5,475 nt of DNA. Source: Giesbergeria sp. (GTDB taxonomy: Bacteria; Pseudomonadota; Gammaproteobacteria; Burkholderiales; Burkholderiaceae_C). Positions 1 to 5,475 of the stretch are shown here, piece after piece. Where the stretch lies: contig JAUYGP010000239.1 of NCBI GenBank assembly GCA_030690515.1, forward strand, positions 1 to 5,475. Direction: 5' to 3'. The position numbers and the translations under genes are program-made. The first letter of the stretch is position 1. Every line of letters begins with the position of its first letter. Under the pieces are notes generated by a model. The model was not told the DNA's origin, made no database searches, and worked only from the letters and a program-made list of their open reading frames with translations.

Positions 1-49
1 ATATCTTATTAATATATCAACCATTCAACACGAAGCACCAGGAGTACCC
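1..49 (+). promoter_or_regulatory. AT-rich leader upstream of the DHDPS-family gene, possible promoter or operator
   Basis: Eighteen of the first 20 bases are A or T, in sharp contrast with the GC-rich genes that follow. The stretch contains a perfect 8-bp palindrome TATTAATA at 7-14 and -10-like strings such as TAATAT (11-15 region). A -35 element would lie at or beyond the window edge, so a promoter cannot be confirmed. AGGAG at 40-44 is a good Shine-Dalgarno site, 5 nt before the ATG at 50. The promoter or operator reading is inference from base composition and position. Confidence 0.35.
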
Positions 50-964
50 ATGAGCAATCCCCGCTGGCAAGGCATCTTCCCCGCCATCACCACCAAGTTC
101 CATGCCGATGAGAGCATTGATGCGCTAGGCACCGCCCGCCACATTGATTTCCAGATCCGCAATGGCATCCATGGCCTGGTTACCTGCGGCTCGCTGGGCG
201 AGTTCAGCACGTTGAAGCTGGAAGAAAAGCTCGAAGTCACCCGCATTGCCATCGAGGCAGCCAAAGGTCGCATCCCCGTGTTGGCCAACGTGTCGGAAAC
301 CTCCACCAGCGAAGCCCTGCGCTTCATTAAGGGCGCCAACGCACTGGGCGTGGACGGCTACATGGTCATGCCCTCGGTCATCTACGTGGCCGACGCACGC
401 GAAGCCATTGCCAACGTGCGTGCGATGGCTGAAGCGGCGAAGAAACCCATCATGGTTTACAACAACCCGCTCGCTTACCGCGTGGACTTGAAGCCCGAGC
501 ATTTCGCTGAACTGGCGGACTGCGAATGGGTCGTCGCGATCAAGGAAAGCTGTGGCGATATCCGCCGCGTGACCGACCTGCGCCTTGCGCTGGGCGACCG
601 CTTCCAGCTGTTCCTGGGCGTGGATGACCTGGCCTTTGAAGGTCTGGCGCTGGGCTGCGACGGTTTGCTGGCGGGCGTGGGCTGTACCTTCCCGCGCGAG
701 ACCGTGGCGTTGTACGACCTGATGAAGGCCGGTCAGTACGAGGAAGCCCTCAAGCTCTACCAGTGGATGACACCGCTGTTGCACCTGGACGTGTCGCACA
801 AGCTGGTGCAAAACCTCAAGCTGATCGATCTGCTGGTCGGTACCGGCACCGAGCACATGCGCCTTCCCCGCATGCCAGTGATTGGTGAGGAACGTGCGTT
901 CATTGAGCGCATTGTGAAGAAAGCGCTGGAAACCCGTCCGGCAAAGTACCAGTCGGTCGCCTGA
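50..964 (+). CDS. lhpC: DHDPS/NAL-family lyase, probable delta1-pyrroline-4-hydroxy-2-carboxylate deaminase
   Basis: This is a 304-aa cytoplasmic TIM-barrel enzyme of the dihydrodipicolinate synthase/N-acetylneuraminate lyase family, of normal family length. The family signatures are visible: a GSLGE loop at residues 47-51 (the place of the usual GTTGE/GSTGE), the catalytic-region tyrosine Y137 in VYNNP, and the Schiff-base lysine K165 in AIKES. The family alone does not fix the substrate. Two genes downstream lies a 4-hydroxyproline epimerase, followed by a three-subunit D-hydroxyproline-type dehydrogenase. I therefore infer that it deaminates and dehydrates delta1-pyrroline-4-hydroxy-2-carboxylate to alpha-ketoglutarate semialdehyde, the third step of bacterial hydroxyproline breakdown. 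The main alternative is 2-keto-3-deoxy-L-arabonate dehydratase or another 2-keto-acid lyase of the same family; the former gives the same product. The ATG at 50 has AGGAG 5 nt upstream. The symbol follows Pseudomonas usage and rests on context. Confidence 0.8.
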   Translation: MSNPRWQGIFPAITTKFHADESIDALGTARHIDFQIRNGIHGLVTCGSLGEFSTLKLEEKLEVTRIAIEAAKGRIPVLANVSETSTSEALRFIKGANALGVDGYMVMPSVIYVADAREAIANVRAMAEAAKKPIMVYNNPLAYRVDLKPEHFAELADCEWVVAIKESCGDIRRVTDLRLALGDRFQLFLGVDDLAFEGLALGCDGLLAGVGCTFPRETVALYDLMKAGQYEEALKLYQWMTPLLHLDVSHKLVQNLKLIDLLVGTGTEHMRLPRMPVIGEERAFIERIVKKALETRPAKYQSVA

Positions 965-978
965 AAAGGCGAGTAAAT

Positions 979-1053
979 AGGGGTGCAACGTTGCCTGGCG
1001 CTTCACCCCTGAGAGCATTTCTAATAGAAGCACTGGAAATGCATTTGAACCAG
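979..1053 (+). promoter_or_regulatory. Cluster of inverted repeats between the lyase and binding-protein genes
   Basis: The 131-nt gap 965-1095 contains several dyads. AGGGGTG (979-985) pairs with CACCCCT (1004-1010) to give a 7-bp stem, and its loop region holds most of a perfect 10-bp palindrome GCAACGTTGC (985-994). TTCTA-A-TAGAA (1019-1029) is an 11-bp odd palindrome. GCATTTC (1015-1021) is inverted as GAAATGC (1036-1042). AAATGCATTT (1037-1046) is a perfect palindrome, flanked by CTGG (1033-1036) and CCAG (1050-1053). The first hairpin lacks a clean T-run, so it is at best a weak terminator. The others could be operators for a local regulator. No convincing -35/-10 pair was found. The dyads are seen; their role is inference. 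Confidence 0.3.
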
Positions 1054-1095
1054 GTTCGCTCTGTATCCTGCCCCGTTTAATCGAAAGGAATCCTG

Positions 1096-2223
1096 ATGAA
1101 ATTTGCCATTTCCAGCACCGCTGTTCTCGTTGCACTCGCCTTCGCAGGCAACGTTCACGCAGAAGAACAGGTCATCACCATTGGCCACAGCGGCCCTCTC
1201 TCTGGCCCCAACGCCTTTGCCGGCAAGGACAACGAGAACGGTGTCCGCATGGCCATTGAAGAACTCAACGCCAAGAAAATCACCGTGGCGGGCAAGACGC
1301 TGAAATTTGAACTGGTGTCTGAAGACGACCAGTGCGATGCACGCAATGGTGTCAGCGTGGCGCAAAAATTCGTGGACAGCGGCGTCAAATACGTGCTCGG
1401 CCCGTACTGCTCGGGCGTCACCATTCCCGCGTCGCGCGTCTACAGCCAGGGCGGCACCATGGTCTCCACCGTGGGCACCAACCCCAAGGTCACGCAAGGC
1501 GGCTACAAGAATCTGTTCCGCATCATCGCCAGCGATACGCAGATTGGCTCGAACATGGCGACCTACGCGGCCCAAGTCATGAAGGTCACCAAAGTGGCCG
1601 TCATTGACGACCGCACCGCCTTTGGCCAGGGCGTAGCCGAAGAATTCACCAAGGAAGCCAAGAAGCTGGGCCTGACCGTGGTCGGCCAGGAATTCACCAC
1701 CGACAAGTCCACCGACTTCCTCTCCATCCTGACCACCCTGAAAGCCAAACAGCCACAGGCCATCTTCTTTGGTGGCTATGCGCCCCAGGCAGCGCCCATG
1801 GCACGCCAGATGAAGCAACTGGGCATCAACGCCAAGCTGCTGGGCGGCGACACCCTGTGCAGCCCCGAAGTAGGCAAGCTCGGCGGCGATGCGGTCAATG
1901 ACACCGTCGTCTGCGCACAGGGCGGCAGCATGCTCGACAAGGTCGAAGGTGGCAGCGCCTTCAAGGCCAAGTACAAGGAGCGCTTCAAGCGCGACGCAGA
2001 CGCTTACGCTGCCTCGTACTACGACCAGATGCAGTTCATCGCCCATGCCATGCAAAAGGCAGGCGCCACCAGTCCCGACAAGGTGGGTGCGCAGATGTAC
2101 CAGTTGAGCTACAAAGGCGTTGCAGGCACCTATGCGTACGACGACAAGGGCAACCTGAAGCAGGCCCCCATCACCGTGAGCACCTTCCGCAACGGAGCGC
2201 CGGTACCACTGGCCAGCTACTGA
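1096..2223 (+). CDS. Periplasmic substrate-binding protein of a branched-chain amino acid-type ABC transporter, candidate hydroxyproline binder
   Basis: This 375-aa protein belongs to the Leu/Ile/Val-binding (LivJ/LivK, Peripla_BP_6) family. It starts with a Sec signal peptide: K2, a hydrophobic core from about residues 4 to 17, and a likely signal peptidase I cut after VHA at residue 22. It has no lipobox cysteine, so it should be a soluble periplasmic protein. The mature start (ITIGHSGPLSG, 27-37) is typical of the family. C80 and C105 are 25 residues apart, as in the known LivJ/LivK disulfide, and a second pair, C255/C273, could also bond. Placement inside a hydroxyproline catabolic locus suggests the ligand is hydroxyproline or proline; this is inference. 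No permease or ATPase gene is in the window. AAGGAA at 1085-1090 lies 5 nt before the ATG. A strong terminator follows the gene. Confidence 0.9.
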   Translation: MKFAISSTAVLVALAFAGNVHAEEQVITIGHSGPLSGPNAFAGKDNENGVRMAIEELNAKKITVAGKTLKFELVSEDDQCDARNGVSVAQKFVDSGVKYVLGPYCSGVTIPASRVYSQGGTMVSTVGTNPKVTQGGYKNLFRIIASDTQIGSNMATYAAQVMKVTKVAVIDDRTAFGQGVAEEFTKEAKKLGLTVVGQEFTTDKSTDFLSILTTLKAKQPQAIFFGGYAPQAAPMARQMKQLGINAKLLGGDTLCSPEVGKLGGDAVNDTVVCAQGGSMLDKVEGGSAFKAKYKERFKRDADAYAASYYDQMQFIAHAMQKAGATSPDKVGAQMYQLSYKGVAGTYAYDDKGNLKQAPITVSTFRNGAPVPLASY

Positions 2224-2232
2224 TCGTCTCCT

Positions 2233-2253
2233 GCTCCCGCCCCATGCGGGAGC
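2233..2253 (+). other. Perfect 8-bp hairpin downstream of the binding-protein gene
   Basis: GCTCCCGC (2233-2240) and GCGGGAGC (2246-2253) form a perfect GC-rich stem with a 5-nt loop CCCAT, 10 nt after the stop codon. Only TTGTGG follows, so it is not a proper intrinsic terminator alone. It sits 3 nt before the terminator hairpin at 2257-2279. It could protect the 3' end of the binding-protein mRNA or take part in alternative folding with the terminator. The structure is seen; the role is inference. Confidence 0.6.
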
Positions 2254-2256
2254 TTG

Positions 2257-2286
2257 TGGCCTGCAGGACCTGTAGGCCATTTTTTT
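2257..2286 (+). terminator. Intrinsic terminator or attenuator between the binding-protein and epimerase genes
   Basis: Bases 2257-2266 pair with 2270-2279 in a 10-bp stem (nine Watson-Crick pairs and one G-U at 2263/2273) closed by a 3-nt loop GAC. The stem is followed directly by seven T (2280-2286). This is a canonical Rho-independent terminator on the plus strand. It ends only 11 nt before the epimerase start codon at 2298, so it either ends the upstream transcript, partly attenuates it, or must be bypassed for the epimerase-dehydrogenase genes to be expressed from upstream. Confidence 0.85.
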
Positions 2287-2297
2287 GGACTTTTCCC

Positions 2298-3230
2298 ATG
2301 CAACGCATCCAGATCATCGACTCCCACACCGGCGGCGAACCCACGCGACTGGTGGTCAATGGCTTCCCCGACCTGGGCACCGGCAGCATGGCCGAGCGCC
2401 GCGCTCTGCTGGCGGCGCAGCACGACCAGTGGCGCACCGCCACCGTGTTGGAGCCGCGCGGCAACGACGTGATCGTCGGCGCCGTGCTTTGCCCGCCCGT
2501 GGATGCGCGCAACGCCGCCGGCGTGGTGTTCTTCAACAACAGCGGGTACCTGGGCATGTGCGGCCACGGCACGATTGGCTTGGTGGCGTCACTCGCCCAC
2601 ATGGGCCGCATCCAGCCCGGCGTGCACGGCATCGAAACCCCCGTGGGCACCGTGCAGACCACGCTGCACGACGACGGCTCAGTGAGTGTGCGCAATGTGC
2701 CCGCCTACCGCCTGCACCACCAATTGACCGTGGACGTGCCCGGCCACGGGCCCGTGACGGGCGATGTGGCCTGGGGCGGCAACTGGTTCTTCCTGGTGAC
2801 CGCGCACGGGCAGCGCGTGGAGAGCAACAACCTCGCCGCGCTCACCACCTTTTCCCTCGCCGTACAAAAGGCCTTGGAAAACCATGGCGTGCGCGGCAGC
2901 GACGGGGGCCTGATTGACCACATCGAACTCTTTGCCGACGACGACCAGGCCGACAGCCGAAACTTTGTGCTCTGCCCGGGCGGCGCCTACGACCGCTCAC
3001 CCTGCGGCACCGGCACCAGCGCCAAGCTGGCCTGCCTGGCTGCCGACGGCAAACTGCAGCCGGGCCAGGTCTGGCGCCAGGCCAGCATCATTGGCAGCCA
3101 GTTCGAAGCCAGCTATGCGCTGGAAGGCGACCAGCTCATCCCCACCCTGCGCGGCCGCGCTTTCATGAGCGCCGAGGCCACGCTGCTGATCGATCCGGAC
3201 GACCCGTTTGGCTGGGGCATCCCGCTTTAA
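2298..3230 (+). CDS. lhpA: 4-hydroxyproline 2-epimerase (proline racemase family)
   Basis: This 310-aa cytoplasmic, cofactor-independent enzyme interconverts trans-4-hydroxy-L-proline and cis-4-hydroxy-D-proline, the first step of the pathway. The N-terminus carries the family hallmark IDSHTGGEPTRLV (7-19). Both catalytic cysteines are present: C88 in MCGHGTIG and C236 in SPCGTGTSA. Two cysteines indicate an epimerase or racemase and argue against a trans-3-hydroxyproline dehydratase, which has threonine at the second site. Length is normal. I chose the ATG at 2298 because it gives the standard family N-terminus. An in-frame ATG at 2244 would add 18 unrelated residues encoded by the hairpins and terminator. 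The Shine-Dalgarno match before 2298 is weak (GGA at 2287-2289). The dehydrogenase genes follow after 7 nt, so the four genes should be one transcript. Proline racemase activity cannot be excluded from sequence alone. Confidence 0.92.
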   Translation: MQRIQIIDSHTGGEPTRLVVNGFPDLGTGSMAERRALLAAQHDQWRTATVLEPRGNDVIVGAVLCPPVDARNAAGVVFFNNSGYLGMCGHGTIGLVASLAHMGRIQPGVHGIETPVGTVQTTLHDDGSVSVRNVPAYRLHHQLTVDVPGHGPVTGDVAWGGNWFFLVTAHGQRVESNNLAALTTFSLAVQKALENHGVRGSDGGLIDHIELFADDDQADSRNFVLCPGGAYDRSPCGTGTSAKLACLAADGKLQPGQVWRQASIIGSQFEASYALEGDQLIPTLRGRAFMSAEATLLIDPDDPFGWGIPL

Positions 3231-3237
3231 ATCACCC

Positions 3238-4356
3238 ATGGTCACTTACGACGTTATCGTCATCGGCGCTGGTATGGTGGGCGCGGCCTGCGCCCATGCC
3301 CTGGCCCATGCAGGCCAGCGCGTGCTGGTGCTTGACGCCCGCCTGGGCGGCGCCACCAACGCCGGTATGGGCCACCTGGTGGTGATGGACGACAACCCCG
3401 CCGAACTGGCGCTGAGCCAGGCCTCGCTCGCGCAGTGGCACGCCTGGGCGCCGCGCATGGCGGCCGAGGCGCCCAGCACGGCTTTCACCCACTGCGGCAC
3501 GTTGTGGGTGGCGGCCGACGCCGAGGAGATGCAGGAGGCCGAACACAAACGCGCGCGCCTGCAAGCCCACGGCATCGCCTGCGAACTCCTCAGCGCCCGC
3601 GAACTTGCAACGCAGGAACCCGTGCTGCGCCCCGGCCTGCAGGGCGCGCTGCGCGTGAGCGGCGACAGCATGGTCTATGCCCCCAACGCCGCCGAATGGT
3701 TGCTGGGCCATGCCGCAACCCCCATACAGATAGAGCAGCTGCAGGTCGAGCGCATCGAAGGCCGCCGCGTGGTGTGCACCGACGGCAGCGTGCGCGAAGG
3801 CGGTGCCGTGTTGCTGGCCGCTGGTATCCACGCCACACAGTTCTGCCCCGAGTTGCCCATCCGCCCCAAAAAAGGCCACCTGGCCATCACGGACCGGGGC
3901 AGCGCCGTCGTGCGCCACCAATTGGTTGAGCTGGGCTACGTCAAAAACGCCCACCAGACCGAAGGCACCTCGGTCGCCTTCAACCTGCAGCCGCGCCCCA
4001 CAGGCCAGTGGCTGCTGGGGTCGTCGCGCCAGTTCGACACGCTGGATCCGACCGTGGACAACGCAGTGCTGGCGCGCATGCTGCGTCGGGCGATCGAATA
4101 CGTGCCGTCGCTCGCTGAGCGCAACGCCATCCGCATCTGGACGGGTTTTCGCGCGGCCACACCCGATGGCCTACCCATCATCGGCCGCCACCCAGAGCGC
4201 GAGCACCTGTGGCTCGCCGTGGGGCACGAAGGCCTGGGCGTGACCACGGCGCCTGCCACGGCCAGCCTGATTGTGTCGAGCATGCTGGGTACGGCGGCGC
4301 CGATCGACCCGAAGCCCTACGCACCGACCCGGTTTGTGCAGGAGCGCGCCGCATGA
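3238..4356 (+). CDS. FAD-dependent oxidoreductase, probable D-hydroxyproline dehydrogenase beta (catalytic) subunit
   Basis: This 372-aa protein is of the DAO/DadA/glycine oxidase-like flavoprotein family, related to HcnC and opine oxidase subunits. The N-terminal Rossmann motif is G10-A-G12-M-V-G15 after a short beta strand. The C-terminal FAD-contact region is also typical: GFRAATPDGLPIIG at 303-316 and GHEGLGVTT at 329-337. It should oxidise cis-4-hydroxy-D-proline to delta1-pyrroline-4-hydroxy-2-carboxylate. Homologous complexes pass electrons through partner subunits rather than directly to oxygen. I take the ATG at 3238, 7 nt after the epimerase stop, because it puts the flavin motif at the usual distance. 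An in-frame TTG at 3208 would overlap the epimerase. There is no clear Shine-Dalgarno site, so translation may depend on coupling to the epimerase. The stop overlaps the next start in ATGA. Substrate is inferred from the epimerase neighbour. Confidence 0.85.
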   Translation: MVTYDVIVIGAGMVGAACAHALAHAGQRVLVLDARLGGATNAGMGHLVVMDDNPAELALSQASLAQWHAWAPRMAAEAPSTAFTHCGTLWVAADAEEMQEAEHKRARLQAHGIACELLSARELATQEPVLRPGLQGALRVSGDSMVYAPNAAEWLLGHAATPIQIEQLQVERIEGRRVVCTDGSVREGGAVLLAAGIHATQFCPELPIRPKKGHLAITDRGSAVVRHQLVELGYVKNAHQTEGTSVAFNLQPRPTGQWLLGSSRQFDTLDPTVDNAVLARMLRRAIEYVPSLAERNAIRIWTGFRAATPDGLPIIGRHPEREHLWLAVGHEGLGVTTAPATASLIVSSMLGTAAPIDPKPYAPTRFVQERAA

Positions 4357-4628
4357 AGAACACCGCAACCATGGTCGAAGTACAAGTGGGTGGGACGCGG
4401 GTGCGCACACCCGCAGGCAGCAGCGTGGCCGCAGCCCTCGCGCTGCACCCGCCGGGCCGCACGCGCCTGTCGGTCAGCGGGCAATGGCGCGCACCCCTGT
4501 GCGGCATGGGCGTGTGCCACGAGTGCCGCGTACTGGTCAATGGCCGCGAACGCCTGGCCTGCCAGACGGTGTGCCACGACGGCATGCGCATCACCACCAG
4601 CACCGCACACACGGGAGGTGCAGCATGA
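4353..4628 (+). CDS. Small [2Fe-2S]-binding protein, probable D-hydroxyproline dehydrogenase gamma subunit
   Basis: This 91-aa protein resembles HcnA and the small ferredoxin-like subunits of heteromeric amino-acid and opine dehydrogenases. Four cysteines in a plant-type ferredoxin-like pattern, C50-x4-C55-x2-C58-x11-C70 (CGMGVCHEC core), should bind one [2Fe-2S] cluster; C74 is an additional cysteine. The beta-grasp ubiquitin-like fold is expected from family knowledge. It should relay electrons between the flavin subunits encoded on either side. The ATG at 4353 overlaps the beta-subunit stop (ATGA) and has AGGAG at 4340-4344, 8 nt upstream, inside the beta gene. This supports 4353 over the in-frame ATG at 4371. 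The longer upstream frame from 4209 would lie inside the beta gene and is not credible. The stop overlaps the alpha start in another ATGA, pointing to translational coupling and balanced subunit supply. Confidence 0.88.
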   Translation: MKNTATMVEVQVGGTRVRTPAGSSVAAALALHPPGRTRLSVSGQWRAPLCGMGVCHECRVLVNGRERLACQTVCHDGMRITTSTAHTGGAA

Positions 4629-5475
4629 CACCAACACCCCAGGCGCGTTGCGACCTTCTCATCATTGGCGCAGGCCCTGCCGGCATGGCGGCGGCGCTGG
4701 CCGCCGCACCGAGCGGCATGCGCATCGTGGTCGTAGACGACAACCCCGCGCCCGGCGGGCAGATCTGGCGCGATGGCCCTGGCGTGCAATTGCCCACGCT
4801 GGCACGCCAGTACCGCGAAGGCCTCGCACGCCACTCCAACATCGAAGTGCAAAGCGGCACCCGCGTCGTGGGCCTGGGTGACCGGGTCCACGCAGGCGAT
4901 GCGCCCGCACTGATTTTGGAAAACGCCACGCGCGGCTGGACGCAGCATGCGGGCCGCACCATTCTCTGCACCGGTGCGCGCGAACTGCTGCTGCCCTTCC
5001 CCGGCTGGACGCTGCCAGGCGTCACCGGCGCAGGGGGCCTGCAGGCACTCATCAAAGGCGGGGTGGATGTGCGCGGCCAGCGCATCGTCATTGCGGGCAC
5101 CGGCCCCTTGTTGCTGGCCGCCGCCGCCACCGCGCACAAGGCGGGCGCACATGTGCTGCGCGTGGCTGAACACACCCCCTGGCGTGACCTGGCGGCATTT
5201 GCAGCGCAGCTTGTCCGCTGGCCTGCCAAGGCACTCCAGGCAACCCGCCTGCTGCACCCCGGCCTGCGCGCCAACACCCATGTGCTCGAAGCCATGGGCA
5301 GCACCCAGGTGGAAGCCGTGCGCCTGCAGCGCGGCAGCAGCGCGGAAGTGCTGGAGTGCGATCGCATCGCCTGCGGCTTTGGCCTGGTGCCCAACACGCA
5401 TCTGGGCCAGATGATGGGCTGCACCCTGGGCGGGCGCGGTGGCCTGCAAGTCGATGCGTGGATGCAATCGACCGT
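4625..5475 (+). CDS. NAD(P)/FAD-dependent oxidoreductase, probable D-hydroxyproline dehydrogenase alpha subunit (3' end outside window)
   Basis: The frame is open from the ATG at 4625 to the window edge, giving 283 residues; relatives are roughly 420-470 aa. It is a two-dinucleotide-fold flavoprotein of the HcnB type. The first Rossmann motif is G15-A-G17-P-A-G20, with acidic D38/D39 at the end of the second strand and the PGGQIWR segment at 43-49. TGARELLLPFPGW (116-128) and a second nucleotide-binding motif, G158-T-G160-P (153-165 region), follow. CGFGLVPN is at 250-257. The missing C-terminus usually carries a further cysteine-rich iron-sulfur (BFD-like) domain; whether it is present cannot be seen here. 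GGAGG at 4614-4618 lies 6 nt before the ATG, within the gamma gene, and the ATGA overlap marks coupling. With the beta and gamma subunits it should form a heteromeric dehydrogenase. A related substrate (another D-imino acid or an opine) is the alternative. Confidence 0.87.
   Translation, partial: MTPTPQARCDLLIIGAGPAGMAAALAAAPSGMRIVVVDDNPAPGGQIWRDGPGVQLPTLARQYREGLARHSNIEVQSGTRVVGLGDRVHAGDAPALILENATRGWTQHAGRTILCTGARELLLPFPGWTLPGVTGAGGLQALIKGGVDVRGQRIVIAGTGPLLLAAAATAHKAGAHVLRVAEHTPWRDLAAFAAQLVRWPAKALQATRLLHPGLRANTHVLEAMGSTQVEAVRLQRGSSAEVLECDRIACGFGLVPNTHLGQMMGCTLGGRGGLQVDAWMQST

Noticed and set aside
979..1010. Hairpin after the lyase gene as an intrinsic terminator
   Set aside because: The stem is only 7 bp with an 18-nt loop, and no T-run follows directly; kept only as part of the dyad cluster.
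1045..1069. TTGAAC (1045-1050) and TATCCT (1064-1069) as a sigma-70 promoter for the binding-protein gene
   Set aside because: The spacer is only 13 nt and the -10 match is poor; other pairings in the gap gave spacers of 15, 23 or 25 nt.
125..1135. Minus-strand open frame of 336 codons
   Set aside because: It is antisense to the DHDPS-family gene, shows no recognisable domain, and spans the intergenic gap.
1021..2280. Minus-strand open frame of 419 codons
   Set aside because: It is the antisense shadow of the binding-protein gene, with no family motif and biased composition.
2244..2297. Upstream ATG giving an 18-residue extension of the epimerase
   Set aside because: The extension is encoded by the first hairpin's loop and the terminator, is unlike family N-termini, and has no ribosome binding site; 2298 gives the standard start.
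3208..3237. In-frame TTG start extending the beta subunit by 10 residues
   Set aside because: It overlaps the epimerase, is a rare start codon, and pushes the flavin-binding motif away from its usual N-terminal position.
4178..5467. Minus-strand open frame of 429 codons
   Set aside because: It lies opposite the beta, gamma and alpha genes, which carry clear motifs. Its translation is low-complexity, rich in Ala, Arg, Gly and His, with no recognisable domain; long antisense frames are expected in GC-rich DNA.
1..5475. CRISPR array, mobile element, tRNA/rRNA or a novel multi-gene system
   Set aside because: No spaced direct repeats, transposase or integrase genes, terminal inverted repeats or RNA-gene signatures were seen; every gene fits a known hydroxyproline catabolic scheme.

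Overview
The window looks like part of a trans-4-hydroxy-L-proline catabolic locus from a GC-rich Gram-negative bacterium. Codon use and protein style best fit a betaproteobacterium of the Comamonadaceae type (Acidovorax/Delftia-like). That placement is inference from composition and gene style, not from a marker gene. All six genes are on the plus strand. In order they are: a DHDPS-family lyase (50-964), a periplasmic amino-acid-type ABC transporter binding protein (1096-2223), a proline-racemase-family 4-hydroxyproline 2-epimerase (2298-3230), and three coupled genes for a heteromeric FAD/[2Fe-2S] dehydrogenase. These three are the beta subunit (3238-4356), the gamma subunit (4353-4628) and the alpha subunit (4625 to the window edge, incomplete).

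The genes fit one pathway. The binding protein would capture the imino acid in the periplasm. The epimerase converts trans-4-hydroxy-L-proline to cis-4-hydroxy-D-proline. The three-subunit dehydrogenase oxidises that to delta1-pyrroline-4-hydroxy-2-carboxylate. The DHDPS-family enzyme deaminates and dehydrates it to alpha-ketoglutarate semialdehyde. The last enzyme (alpha-ketoglutarate semialdehyde dehydrogenase), the transporter permeases and ATPases, and any regulator are not in the window.

There are three non-coding stretches. Bases 1-49 are strikingly AT-rich and end in a good Shine-Dalgarno site. The 131-nt gap 965-1095 has no clear promoter but holds several nested dyads that could be a terminator-like hairpin or operators. 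The 74-nt gap 2224-2297 holds two back-to-back hairpins. The second, followed by seven T, is a textbook intrinsic terminator ending only 11 nt before the epimerase start codon. This leaves no room for a promoter between terminator and gene, so partial read-through (attenuation) or a promoter upstream of the hairpins is implied.

I see no mobile element, CRISPR array, RNA gene or unknown defence-type system. The pathway is known; the regulatory architecture at 2224-2297 is the part most worth a second look.
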